Of a stretch of 64,000 nucleotides of DNA, positions 15,937-24,602 are shown one piece after another. Each line of letters begins with the position of its first letter. Position 1 is the stretch's first letter. The stretch is from G001797105 sp964528155 (GTDB lineage: Bacteria; Chloroflexota; Anaerolineae; Anaerolineales; E44-bin32). The stretch spans positions 1 through 64,000 of the forward strand of contig CAZGRL010000008.1 of the NCBI GenBank assembly GCA_964528155.1, given 5' to 3'. The notes beneath the pieces are model-generated. The model saw only the letters and a program-made list of their open reading frames with translations, had not been told where the DNA came from and did no database searches. A program made the position numbers and the translations under genes.

Positions 15937-17379
15937 ATGATCGCGTTGGTCCTTGCCGGCTTCCTGGTCCCGATGTTGGGTGGCGTTTGCACGCTGATCG
16001 TCCCGCGAAGCTGGGTGAAGGGCTTTAGCCAGGTTGTGGCATTCGTCGCCTTCCTGTGCAGCCTGCTCGTGCTGATCGAACTGGGGCAGGCGGGCCAGAT
16101 CGGCTCCACGGTCGATCTGGTTTCGCTGGCCGGAGTCGTGGCTTTCGGCATCATTGTAGACAAGACAAGTGCGCTCGTCGGCCTGGCCATGGTCCTGGTG
16201 GGATTCCTGATCGTGGTCTATTCGACAGGCTACCTGAGCCCCGGCAATCGCGAGCATCCTGAACCCGAGGTGAAACGCAGGTACTACTTCTTCTTGCTGG
16301 TGTTCATCGGTTCGATGGCCGGCCTTGTGTACTCGTCCACGATGATCGGCCTGTTGGTGTTCTTTGAGCTGACCGGGGTGTGCTCATGGGCCCTGATCGC
16401 CTACTACGAAGGCCTCGAGGCGCGCAAGTCCGCGCTGAAAGCCATCGTCACCACCCAGGTCGCCTCGCTTGGGATGTACGCAGCGACGGCCGTGTTCTTC
16501 GTGCTGAGCGGAAGCTTCCAACTATCGAGACTTGCCAGTTTGCCGGATGGCGCCAAGCTAATCATCTTCATCGGAATCCTGATCGCAGCCTGGGGGAAGT
16601 CAGCCCAGCTGCCGTTCCACTTCTGGCTGCCGGACGCGATGGTCGCCCCCACGCCGATCAGTGCCTACCTGCACGCCGCCTCGATGGTCAACGCCGGGGT
16701 GTATGTCTTTGCTCGCTGCCTGATCTCGGCGGGCAGTGTCCCGGCGGTGATCGGGACGGTGGGGGCGGTTATGGCGGTCCTCACCATGCTCTACGGCTTC
16801 TTCATGTACTTCCCGCAAAGAGACCTGAAGCGACTTCTGGCCTATTCGACCATCACCCAGCTTTCGTACATCTTTCTGGCGTTGTCGGTCTCGGTCTTTG
16901 GCTCGCAACTGGCGTTCGATGGAGCCGTGGCGCACATATTCAACCACGCCTTCGCCAAAGGGCTCTTCTTCCTGGTGGCGGGGGCGCTCAGCTACGCCGC
17001 CGGCACCAAGATGCTACCTTCGCTGAGAGGCGTGATGGGCAAGATGCCGCTCGTGGGCATCAGTTTCGCCGTGGCCATGCTGGGCGTGACCGGCGTGCCG
17101 CCCTTCAACGGTTTCTTCAGCAAGTTCAGCATTCTGGCGGGGGGGTTCCTGGCGGCGCGCACCAATCCGCTCTTGCTGGTGCTGATGGTCGTGGCGGTCC
17201 TGGAAACTGTGGGCAGTTTCGCCTGGCTATTCTGGGTCTTCGGCCGGTCCGTGCCCGGCGAACCTTCGCTTGAAGTTGCTGCGGCCACACGCCTCGCTCC
17301 GCAGATCCAGTTCGCCCTCGTGGCGCTGTGCGTGCTGACGCTCGTCTCAGGGTACTTCGCCGCGGCCTGGATGGGTTGA
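15937..17379 (+). CDS. hyfD: Hydrogenase-4 component D (antiporter-like membrane subunit)
   Basis: Second antiporter-like subunit, 480 aa against 479 in E. coli HyfD. The start is ATG 15937 (MIALVLAG) preceded by AGGAGGAA. An upstream GTG at 15640 lies inside hyfC and was rejected. Key blocks are FFELTGVCSWALIAYYEG (TM5 Glu), WGKSAQLPFHFWLPDAMVAPTPISAYLHAASM (TM7 Lys region) and RDLKRLLAYSTITQLSYI. The presence of HyfD, E and F separates this operon from the shorter Hyc-only type. Confidence 0.93.
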   Translation: MIALVLAGFLVPMLGGVCTLIVPRSWVKGFSQVVAFVAFLCSLLVLIELGQAGQIGSTVDLVSLAGVVAFGIIVDKTSALVGLAMVLVGFLIVVYSTGYLSPGNREHPEPEVKRRYYFFLLVFIGSMAGLVYSSTMIGLLVFFELTGVCSWALIAYYEGLEARKSALKAIVTTQVASLGMYAATAVFFVLSGSFQLSRLASLPDGAKLIIFIGILIAAWGKSAQLPFHFWLPDAMVAPTPISAYLHAASMVNAGVYVFARCLISAGSVPAVIGTVGAVMAVLTMLYGFFMYFPQRDLKRLLAYSTITQLSYIFLALSVSVFGSQLAFDGAVAHIFNHAFAKGLFFLVAGALSYAAGTKMLPSLRGVMGKMPLVGISFAVAMLGVTGVPPFNGFFSKFSILAGGFLAARTNPLLLVLMVVAVLETVGSFAWLFWVFGRSVPGEPSLEVAAATRLAPQIQFALVALCVLTLVSGYFAAAWMG

Positions 17380-17398
17380 GCAGGGAGAGGAGGCAAGC

Positions 17399-18049
17399 GT
17401 GTCGAGTGTCACCCTTGTCAACAGCCTGAGCGGCCTGCTGATCCTGACCTCGCTGTTGGTCATTGAAGTCAGGCGTCCGCGATGGTCGGCGCTGATGTAC
17501 AGCCTGCAATCGATTGTGCTGGTTGGAATCTTCCTGGTCCTCGCTTACGCGACCGGGGCCGAACAGCTCTACCTGTGGGCGGCGACGGCGTTTGTCACCA
17601 AGGCCATCCTGGTCCCGTGGATCCTGTACCGCGCCCTGACTCAGGTTGGCGATCCCGAGAAACCGCGCAGCGTGATAGGGGTGACGGGCTCCTTCCTCTT
17701 CGCCGCCGTCGCCCTGGCCGTCTCGTATACCGTCGTGAGTCAGATCCAGCTCGAGGCGGCCGAACCTTTCAAGCCCGCCCTGGCTGTCTCGATGGCCCAC
17801 TTCTTCTTCGGCGAGTTGTGCATTCTGACCCAGCGCAATCTCTTCAAGCAGGTGCTCGGGTTCTGTCTGATGGAGAACGGCTCCCACCTGTCCCTGGCCC
17901 TGCTGGCCCACAACGCGCCGGAACTTGTCGAGATCGGGATCGCCACCGACGCCGTGTTCGGTGTGGTCATCATGGTGGTCCTGGGCTACCAGATCTACAA
18001 GACCCTGGACACGCTGGACACAGCCGACCTGAGCACGCTGAAAGGATGA
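17399..18049 (+). CDS. hyfE: Hydrogenase-4 component E (membrane, MrpC-like)
   Basis: Membrane subunit of 216 aa, the same length as E. coli HyfE, with about six helices and a NuoK/MrpC-related second half (FGELCILTQRNLFKQVLGFCLMENG). GTG 17399 is preceded by GGAGAGGAGG. It precedes hyfF by 7 bases. Confidence 0.9.
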   Translation: MSSVTLVNSLSGLLILTSLLVIEVRRPRWSALMYSLQSIVLVGIFLVLAYATGAEQLYLWAATAFVTKAILVPWILYRALTQVGDPEKPRSVIGVTGSFLFAAVALAVSYTVVSQIQLEAAEPFKPALAVSMAHFFFGELCILTQRNLFKQVLGFCLMENGSHLSLALLAHNAPELVEIGIATDAVFGVVIMVVLGYQIYKTLDTLDTADLSTLKG

Positions 18050-18056
18050 GGGGAGG

Positions 18057-19619
18057 ATGACAGAAACGACGTATCTCAGCTGGCTTCTGGTCGTCCCGCT
18101 CGTCTTCTCGTTTGTGGCCTTTGCGGCGCGCTGGCTCGGACGCGTCGGCCGGAGTGTGGTGGAGGCGGCGCACCTGGTCAGCGTAACCCTGGTGCTGGTC
18201 CTCTCCCTGCGAACGGTCGGCACAGTGCTGCTTTCAGGCCCGATCTTTGGTCTTGCAGATTGGCTTCACGTCGATGCTCTGGGGGCGGTCTTCCTGCTCA
18301 TCATCGGCGTGGTGGGCTTCCTGGTGGGAGTGTATTCCGTCGGCTACACGCGCCACGATCTTCAAACCGGTGAGTTCGACGAACGGAAGCTGAGCACGTA
18401 TTACGGCCTGTTCAACCTGTTCATGTTCACGATGCTGCTGGTGGTCACGGCCAACAACATCATCATGATGTGGGTCGCGGTGGAAGCCACCACGCTCGGT
18501 TCGGCATTCCTGGTCGGGATCTACGGGCATCGCTCTTCGTTGGAGGCCGCCTGGAAGTACGTCATCGTCTGCACGGTGGGCGTGGCCTTCGGACTGTACG
18601 GGATCGTGCTGGTCTACTCCGACGCGTTCAACGTGATGCAGCAGCCGGGGAGCGCGGCGTTGTGGACCGAGATCATCAAGAACGCAGCGGGGCTCGATCA
18701 CACGCTCATCAAGATGGCCTTCGTTTTCGTGCTTGTCGGGTTCGGAACCAAGGCCGGCCTTTTCCCGATGCACGCCTGGCTCCCCGATGCCCACAGCGAG
18801 GCGCCCAGCCCGATCAGCGCCATGCTTTCGGCGGTGCTGCTCAACTGTGCGCTACTGGTCGTCTTCCGCTTCGCGGCGATTTCCAACCTGGCCCTTGGCC
18901 CTTCGCTCGCCCGTAGCCTGTTCCTGATCTTCGGGACGATCTCCGTGGCCGCCGCGGCCTTCTTCATGTATGTGCAACGCGACATCAAACGTCTGCTGGC
19001 CTATTCGAGCATGGAGAACATGGGGCTGATCGTGCTGGCCTTTGGGATCGGCGGACCGGCCGGGATCTTCGCCGGACTGCTGCAAGCCATCAACCACAGT
19101 CTGGTCAAGTCGCTGATGTTCTGCACTTCTGGGAATATCCTGATCAAGTACGGCTCTCGCAGCCTGGACCGGGTCAAAGGGATGCTGCAAGTCATTCCGG
19201 GAACAGGTGCGCTGATGCTTGTCGGCGCGCTGGCTCTGATTGGAACACCGCCCTTCAATATCTTCCTGAGCAAGTTCTTCATCATCACCGTCGGACTTGG
19301 GTCAGGCTACACCTGGCTGATGATCCTGTGCCTGGTGCTCCTGGTTGTGGTCTTCGCCGCTTTCATGCGGGTGGTCGCCTCGACGCTCTTCGGCGACAAA
19401 CCGGAAGGCATGGCGAAGGGCGAAGCGAACTGGCTGACGCTGGCCCCTGGCGCGATCCTGATCGTGATGATCCTGGCCCTCGGTGTGTACATTCCGCCCC
19501 AGTTGATGGGCATGCTGAATGCCGCCAGTAGCTTGGTGTGGACCGGTGATCCAAATCAGCAGGTCGCGCTGATCCAGATGAAGGACATCCTGTTGCCGCT
19601 GGCGCACATGATGCCGTGA
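18057..19619 (+). CDS. hyfF: Hydrogenase-4 component F (antiporter-like membrane subunit)
   Basis: Third antiporter-like subunit, 520 aa (E. coli HyfF 526 aa). Diagnostic parts are WVAVEATTLGSAFLVGIYGHR (TM5 Glu), GFGTKAGLFPMHAWLPDAHSEAPSPISAMLS (TM7 Lys region) and RDIKRLLAYSSMENMGLIV. With HyfB and HyfD the hydrogenase would have three antiporter-like modules, as many as complex I. ATG 18057 follows GGGGAGG. Confidence 0.93.
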   Translation: MTETTYLSWLLVVPLVFSFVAFAARWLGRVGRSVVEAAHLVSVTLVLVLSLRTVGTVLLSGPIFGLADWLHVDALGAVFLLIIGVVGFLVGVYSVGYTRHDLQTGEFDERKLSTYYGLFNLFMFTMLLVVTANNIIMMWVAVEATTLGSAFLVGIYGHRSSLEAAWKYVIVCTVGVAFGLYGIVLVYSDAFNVMQQPGSAALWTEIIKNAAGLDHTLIKMAFVFVLVGFGTKAGLFPMHAWLPDAHSEAPSPISAMLSAVLLNCALLVVFRFAAISNLALGPSLARSLFLIFGTISVAAAAFFMYVQRDIKRLLAYSSMENMGLIVLAFGIGGPAGIFAGLLQAINHSLVKSLMFCTSGNILIKYGSRSLDRVKGMLQVIPGTGALMLVGALALIGTPPFNIFLSKFFIITVGLGSGYTWLMILCLVLLVVVFAAFMRVVASTLFGDKPEGMAKGEANWLTLAPGAILIVMILALGVYIPPQLMGMLNAASSLVWTGDPNQQVALIQMKDILLPLAHMMP

Positions 19620-19646
19620 ACGGGTACGGTCATAGGAGAACCTCAG

Positions 19647-21389
19647 ATGACGGTATCGACGGATGAACGGTCCAGGGTCGGAGCCATGTACATCGAAGCG
19701 TTGCGCACGTCTTTTGGCGCTGCGATCCTGGATGAATCCTGGCAGGCCCCCGATCAGGTGACCGTGACCGTGCCATTGAACAACCTGCCGGACGTGGTCG
19801 AGACGCTGTACTACCAGCACGGGGGTTGGCTGGCGTCTGTGGCCGCGAACGACGAGCGCCCGCTGAACGCCCAGTTCGCCATCTACTACGTTCTTTCGGT
19901 CGAAGGCGCGGGCGCTGATCCCGAGACGGCTGAGAGAGCCTACGTGGTGGTGCGCGCCCAGATCCCGCCGCACCAACCCGAATTCCCGTCGGTGACGCCA
20001 AAGGTGCCGGCGGCGGTGTGGTACGAGCGCGAAATTCGCGACATGTATGGATTGCAGCCCGTCGGGCTTCCGGATGAGCGACGCCTCGTCCTGCCCGATG
20101 ACTGGCCCGAGAATCTCTATCCGCTTCGTAAGGACACGATGGACTACCGGTATCGTCCTGAGCCGACCACCGAGGATGAAACGTACGAATTCATCCACGT
20201 TGAAGGCGAGGGGATCGTCCAGGTGCCCCTCGGCCCGCTGCACGTGACTTCTGACGAGCCGGGCCACTTTCGTCTTTATGTGGATGGCGAGTACATCGTG
20301 GACGCCGACTACCGTCTGTTCTACGTCCATCGTGGCATGGAAAAACTCGCCGAGAGTCGCATGAATTATGACCAGGTCACCTTCCTGGCGGATCGCGTCT
20401 GCGGCATCTGCGGATACGCCCACAGCGTGGCCTACAGCACCTCGATTGAGCGGGCGCTGGGGATCGACGTCCCTATTCGCGCGCAGTATATCCGCACGAT
20501 TCTGCTTGAGGTGGAACGCCTGCACAGCCACCTGCTCAATCTGGGTCTGGCCTGCCACTTTGTCGGCTTTGACACGGGCTTCATGCAGTTCTTCCGCGTC
20601 CGCGAGAAGGCCATGAAGATCGCCGAGCTCCTGACGGGATCGCGCAAGACATACGGCGTGAATCTGATCGGCGGCGTCCGCCGCGACATGCTGAAGGAAC
20701 ACAGGACCACCACGCAGCGATTGCTCAAGGAGCTGCGCTCCGAAGCGGCCACTTTGGTGGGTATGTTCCTCGAAACCCCGAACATCGTCCAGCGAACGCA
20801 GAACATCGGCCGCCTGGAGACAAAGGTGGCGCGCGACTTCAGTCCAGTCGGCCCGACGTTGCGCGGCTCCGGCTTCTCGCGCGATACCCGCCGATTGCAT
20901 CCGTACTGCGCCTACGACCGCCTGCCGTTGACGGTCATCGCCAAGGACGGGTGTGATGTGCTCTCGCGCACGGTGGTCCGCGCCGAGGAGCTCTTTGAAT
21001 CGATCACACTCGTCGAATGCTGCCTGGACGAGATGCCCGAAGGCCCGGTGCTGACCGAAGGTTTCACATACAAACCGTATCGTTTCGCCCTGGGGTACGT
21101 CGAGGCCCCGCGCGGCGAGGACGTTCACTGGAGCATGTTAGGTGACAATCAGAAAATCTATCGGTGGAAGTGTCGCGCTTCCAGCTACAACAACTGGCCC
21201 TCGCTGCGGTACATGCTGCGCGGCAACACGATCTCCGACGCGCCCTTGATCGTGGCCAGCATCGACCCGTGCTATTCGTGTACCGAGCGGGTGACGGTGG
21301 TGGACATTCGCAAGAAGAAGGCCACGATCGTGCCCTACAAGGAAATGGAACGGTACTGCAGAAAGCGGAGCGACTCGCCATTGAAGTAG
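19647..21389 (+). CDS. hyfG: Hydrogenase-4 large subunit with [NiFe] site (HyfG/HycE)
   Basis: Catalytic large subunit of a group 4 (4a-like) [NiFe]-hydrogenase, 580 aa. The NuoC-like part covers about residues 1-170 and the NuoD-like part the rest. Both Ni-binding motifs are intact: CGIC at Cys252/Cys255 and DPCYSC at Cys542/Cys545. Thirty-two residues follow the Arg after the second motif (CTER548), matching the length of the tail removed from HycE by HycI, whose homologue is encoded downstream. The sequence is very close to E. coli HycE around both motifs, so the enzyme is predicted to be active in H2 evolution or uptake. Confidence 0.96.
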   Translation: MTVSTDERSRVGAMYIEALRTSFGAAILDESWQAPDQVTVTVPLNNLPDVVETLYYQHGGWLASVAANDERPLNAQFAIYYVLSVEGAGADPETAERAYVVVRAQIPPHQPEFPSVTPKVPAAVWYEREIRDMYGLQPVGLPDERRLVLPDDWPENLYPLRKDTMDYRYRPEPTTEDETYEFIHVEGEGIVQVPLGPLHVTSDEPGHFRLYVDGEYIVDADYRLFYVHRGMEKLAESRMNYDQVTFLADRVCGICGYAHSVAYSTSIERALGIDVPIRAQYIRTILLEVERLHSHLLNLGLACHFVGFDTGFMQFFRVREKAMKIAELLTGSRKTYGVNLIGGVRRDMLKEHRTTTQRLLKELRSEAATLVGMFLETPNIVQRTQNIGRLETKVARDFSPVGPTLRGSGFSRDTRRLHPYCAYDRLPLTVIAKDGCDVLSRTVVRAEELFESITLVECCLDEMPEGPVLTEGFTYKPYRFALGYVEAPRGEDVHWSMLGDNQKIYRWKCRASSYNNWPSLRYMLRGNTISDAPLIVASIDPCYSCTERVTVVDIRKKKATIVPYKEMERYCRKRSDSPLK

Positions 21390-21426
21390 CCAACGGTCGC
21401 GCGAAGCGGCAGAGGAGACGGGCGTC

Positions 21427-21960
21427 ATGCTGAAACTGATCAGAGAGGTCTTGAGGGTCGGCGAAGCCACCTTGCCCTATCCGTTCGAGCCGATCGAGCA
21501 GATGCCGGACTTTCGCGGCAAGCCGCATCACGATCCCGAGCGCTGCATCGCCTGTGCCGCCTGTGCCGTCGCCTGCCCACCGAACGCCTTGAGCGTGACC
21601 ACCGACCTCGATCGGGGACTGCGGACCTGGAGCCTATTTGTCGGCCGCTGCATCTACTGCGGCCGCTGTGAGGAGGTCTGCCCGACGGGCGCCATCACGC
21701 TCAGCCCGGAATTCGAGTTGGCTGTGGCCGACAAGCATGATCTGTTCGAGCAGGCCGACTACCGGCTGGCGGCCTGCCGCCGCTGCGGCTCGTATTTCGC
21801 GCCAGCGAAGCAGATCGAGTATGTGTCGATGCTTCTCGAAGCGAGCGCCATGTCCGAGGAGTCTATGACGGATGCGCGCTCCATGCTGGAGATTTGCCCG
21901 GAGTGCAGACGCAAGATCGACGTATCCAAAATGCTGCGTCTGTACCAGGAGGAGGAGTGA
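21427..21960 (+). CDS. hyfH: Hydrogenase-4 component H (NuoI-like 2x[4Fe-4S] ferredoxin)
   Basis: NuoI-like ferredoxin subunit (HyfH/HycF), 177 aa. It carries CIACAACAVACPP and CIYCGRCEEVCP. A C-terminal zinc-ribbon-like stretch with CRRCG and CPECRRK, seen in this family, follows. The TGA overlaps the ATG of hyfI by one base. Confidence 0.92.
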   Translation: MLKLIREVLRVGEATLPYPFEPIEQMPDFRGKPHHDPERCIACAACAVACPPNALSVTTDLDRGLRTWSLFVGRCIYCGRCEEVCPTGAITLSPEFELAVADKHDLFEQADYRLAACRRCGSYFAPAKQIEYVSMLLEASAMSEESMTDARSMLEICPECRRKIDVSKMLRLYQEEE

Positions 21961-22748
21961 TGCTCGGCGACCGAACGCCCAGCCCGGCCCTGGCGGAGCG
22001 CGGCAGGTATGCCATCCATCCGGAAGAGACGGCAGGCGAGCTCAAAGCCGCTCTGCTCCACGATATCCGGCGCTCCGTGTACGTTTACCGCGTCGACTGC
22101 GGCGGCTGCAACGGGTGCGAGATCGAGATCTTCGCCGCGCTCACGCCGCTCTTCGATGTGGAGCGTTTCGGGATCAAGGTCGTCCCTTCTCCGCGCCACG
22201 CCGACGTGCTGCTCTACACCGGGTCAATGACGCGTTCGATGCGCCTGCCGGCGCTAAGGGCCTATCACGCGGCCCCCGATCCCAAGATCTGCGTGGCCTA
22301 TGGAGCGTGCGGATGTTCGGGAGGCATCTTCCACGATCTGTATTGTGTGTGGGGTGGGGCGGACAAGCTGATTCCGATCGACGTCTACATCCCCGGCTGT
22401 CCTCCCACCCCGGCGGCGACCATCTACGGCTTCGCCATGGCGCTGGGCATGCTCGGGCAGAAGCTGAAGGCGTCGCATCACGTGCAGGCTGAGGACGAGC
22501 ACGTGCAGCCGAGGCATCCGCACATCCCGCTGGCATTGCGGGTTGCCATCGAACGTGAGGCCCGCCGCATGGCCGGCTACCTGCACGGAAAACACATCGC
22601 TGAAAGCTTTTTCGAGTTGCTCGAGCGTGACCCAGATCACGTCAAGGAGGCGCTTCAGGAATCTCTCGGCCAGCAAGAGGATCCTCGCCTGTCGGAGATC
22701 CTGTCGCGGTTGGCGGAGGTCTATGACGCCCAAGAGGGAAAAGGCTGA
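21960..22748 (+). CDS. hyfI: Hydrogenase-4 small subunit (NuoB-like)
   Basis: Small Fe-S subunit next to the [NiFe] subunit (HyfI/HycG), 262 aa. The cysteines for the proximal [4Fe-4S] cluster appear in DCGGCNGCEIE, YGACGCSGG and IPGCPPTP. The start ATG 21960 overlaps the hyfH stop and has a very strong AGGAGGAGG upstream. A 5' extension to 21894 lies inside hyfH and was rejected. The C-terminal ~100 residues are a charged extension beyond the NuoB core, as in HycG. Confidence 0.94.
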   Translation: MLGDRTPSPALAERGRYAIHPEETAGELKAALLHDIRRSVYVYRVDCGGCNGCEIEIFAALTPLFDVERFGIKVVPSPRHADVLLYTGSMTRSMRLPALRAYHAAPDPKICVAYGACGCSGGIFHDLYCVWGGADKLIPIDVYIPGCPPTPAATIYGFAMALGMLGQKLKASHHVQAEDEHVQPRHPHIPLALRVAIEREARRMAGYLHGKHIAESFFELLERDPDHVKEALQESLGQQEDPRLSEILSRLAEVYDAQEGKG

Positions 22749-22751
22749 CCC

Positions 22752-23156
22752 ATGGCCGAGCGGGTTGTGTTCTACCGGCTGACGCACAAGTTCGTCAACC
22801 AGGAACAGGACATCCCGGAAGACGCCCGCCAGGTCGTCTACTACTCGTTGGCGATCGGGCATCATGTGGGCGTGCTCGATTGCTTCCAGGGTCTCCTGGA
22901 AATCCCGCTCGAGGATTACCGTCGCTGGGTGAGCCAGCTACCGGACGGGCCGGGTCGTCGCAAGCTGGAAGGCTTGTTGAAATGGGGCGAGATCGAGATC
23001 AACCGCAGCCATGCGCACGATCTGCTTCCCGCACTGCACGGTTCACTGCCCGATACGGATGAGGCGCAACCGGCGTGGGCTGGGATCCTGTGCCAGTGCC
23101 TCCAGGAGATTATCGAAGAGCCCGCCCTGTATCTGATGGCGAGAAAGCGCGCGTGA
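22752..23156 (+). CDS. hycH: Formate hydrogenlyase maturation protein HycH-like
   Basis: HycH family maturation protein, 134 aa (E. coli HycH 136 aa), needed for making the large subunit of enteric hydrogenase-3. Family features are VVYYSLAIGHHVGV near residues 27-40, LKWGEIEI in the middle and the ending ALYLMARK. It starts 3 bases after hyfI and its stop overlaps the hycI start. Confidence 0.9.
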   Translation: MAERVVFYRLTHKFVNQEQDIPEDARQVVYYSLAIGHHVGVLDCFQGLLEIPLEDYRRWVSQLPDGPGRRKLEGLLKWGEIEINRSHAHDLLPALHGSLPDTDEAQPAWAGILCQCLQEIIEEPALYLMARKRA

Positions 23157-23605
23157 AAAGGAAACTGGTCCTGACCGTGGGCAACTGGATGATGGGCGAC
23201 GACGCCGCCGGGCCGTTGCTGGCCCAGGCGATGCAGCGTGCCCCCCTGGACGATTGGAAAGTGCTCGACGGCGCTTCCGCGCCCGAGAACTGTCTGCATC
23301 TCATCCGTGAAACAGCCCCGGAGCAGATTCTCGTTGTGGACGCGGCGGACATGGACCTGGCCCCGGGGGAGATTCGCATGATCGACGCCGACGGCCTCGA
23401 GGATCCGTTCCTGATGACCACGCACACCCTGCCGCTCTTCTACCTGGTGCAGTCCCTGCGGGAGATCGCACCGAGGGTGGATCTGCTTGGCATTCAGCCG
23501 AGAGTGGTGGCGTTTGGATACCCGGTCTCTCCCGAGGTTCACCGCGCAGTCCGGCAGGTTTACGAAGGCCTGGGGCAGGTTGTTCTGGCCTGGGACCGTC
23601 TCTAG
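23153..23605 (+). CDS. hycI: Hydrogenase maturation endopeptidase HycI-like
   Basis: Ni-dependent protease that removes the C-terminal tail of the [NiFe] large subunit, 150 aa. Visible family signatures are VGNWMMGDDAAGPLL at the N-terminus (Asp of the metal site), VDAADMDLAPGEIRMID (second Asp) and TTHTLPL (His). The start GTG 23153 overlaps the hycH stop. An ATG at 23237 would delete the first metal ligand. It ends the hydrogenase part of the operon, and the diaphorase genes follow after 27 bases. Confidence 0.93.
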   Translation: MKRKLVLTVGNWMMGDDAAGPLLAQAMQRAPLDDWKVLDGASAPENCLHLIRETAPEQILVVDAADMDLAPGEIRMIDADGLEDPFLMTTHTLPLFYLVQSLREIAPRVDLLGIQPRVVAFGYPVSPEVHRAVRQVYEGLGQVVLAWDRL

Positions 23606-23632
23606 ACGGTCGCTGAGGTCCTGGACAGGGAA

Positions 23633-24025
23633 ATGTCGATGAAAACTATGCGATCCCTTGAAGACCTGAAGCGGTTTCGAGAGGAAATCATCGAGCGGAG
23701 GCGGGCCAGGGCAGGCCAGGGGGAGGTCCAGATCCTCGTCAGCCTGGGCACGTGCGGGATCGCCGCGGGTGCGCTCGGAGCTCTCAGGGCGGTGCGTGCG
23801 CAGGTCGAGGCCGACGGGTTGAAGAACGTCTCGATTTCTCAGACTGGCTGCATTGGCCTGTGCCGACACGAGCCGATTGTCGAGGTCATCGTTGGGGACG
23901 CGCCGAGAGTGACGTACGGAAAAGTGACGCCGGAGGTCGCCAGGCGGATTGTGCGCGAGCACGTCCTCGGCGGCCGGATCGTCAGCGCGTTTGTCATCGA
24001 GTCCATACCTTATCCGTCGATCTGA
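23633..24025 (+). CDS. [2Fe-2S] thioredoxin-like ferredoxin (HndB-like)
   Basis: Small thioredoxin-like Fe-S protein, 130 aa, related to HndB of NADP-reducing hydrogenases. The conserved blocks LGTCGIAAGA and TGCIGLCRHEP, with a C-x3-C pair, are visible, followed by VTYGKVTPEVA. A second ATG two codons in is possible. It opens a four-gene module just downstream of the hydrogenase genes, same strand, without an evident terminator between, so co-transcription with hyf is likely. Confidence 0.82.
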   Translation: MSMKTMRSLEDLKRFREEIIERRRARAGQGEVQILVSLGTCGIAAGALGALRAVRAQVEADGLKNVSISQTGCIGLCRHEPIVEVIVGDAPRVTYGKVTPEVARRIVREHVLGGRIVSAFVIESIPYPSI

Positions 24026-24056
24026 GGCGCCGGCAACAGGCGATCGAGGTGAGATC

Positions 24057-24599
24057 ATGGGGCAGGGCGTAAGAGAGACCGAACTGGATGTCGTCAGGCT
24101 GGTGGAGAAGGCGATTGAGGAACACGGGGCGACGGCCGAGGCGGTGATCCCGATCTTGAGCGAGGTCAATCGCGCATTGGGATACATTCCCACCGCCGCC
24201 CTGCCCGAGATCCGCCGCCGTATCAATCTGTCGCATGAAGGCGTGTTCCTGGCGGACAGCCACCTGTATTCGGCCGCCAGCTTCTCTCAGTTGTTCTCGT
24301 TGCAGCCCCTCGGCAAACACGTCATCCGCTTCTGTGAAAGCGCTCCCTGCCATGTCATGGGTGGTCGTCAGGTCTTCCAGGCGATCCAGGAGAAGTTGGG
24401 ATTAGAGCCCGGCGAGACCACCGAGGATGGGAAGTGGTCATTGATCACCACGAGCTGCCTCGGTGTGTGCGGCGTCGGGCCGGTCATGCTCGTGGACGAT
24501 GACATCTACGGCAATGTCACCCCCAGGCGCATTCCCGAGATCCTCGCAAAGTACCGCGAAGAGGATGAGGACCGGTCCGACTGGGACGGGAAGAGGTGA
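24057..24599 (+). CDS. NuoE-like [2Fe-2S] diaphorase subunit (HndA-like)
   Basis: NuoE-family [2Fe-2S] subunit, 180 aa from ATG 24057 with GAGGTGAG upstream. The ligands are present as C-x4-C (CESAPC) and C-x3-C (CLGVC). It is a paralogue of the complex I NuoE at 1398, and its neighbours indicate the NAD(P)H module of a soluble or hydrogenase-linked enzyme. An upstream in-frame start would overlap the previous gene and was rejected. Confidence 0.9.
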   Translation: MGQGVRETELDVVRLVEKAIEEHGATAEAVIPILSEVNRALGYIPTAALPEIRRRINLSHEGVFLADSHLYSAASFSQLFSLQPLGKHVIRFCESAPCHVMGGRQVFQAIQEKLGLEPGETTEDGKWSLITTSCLGVCGVGPVMLVDDDIYGNVTPRRIPEILAKYREEDEDRSDWDGKR

Positions 24600-24602
24600 C
24601 CG

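Noticed and set aside
22916..24226. Minus-strand open frame (436 codons) opposite hycH-hycI and the HndB-like gene
   Set aside because: Antisense shadow of well-conserved genes with no ribosome site or family likeness.
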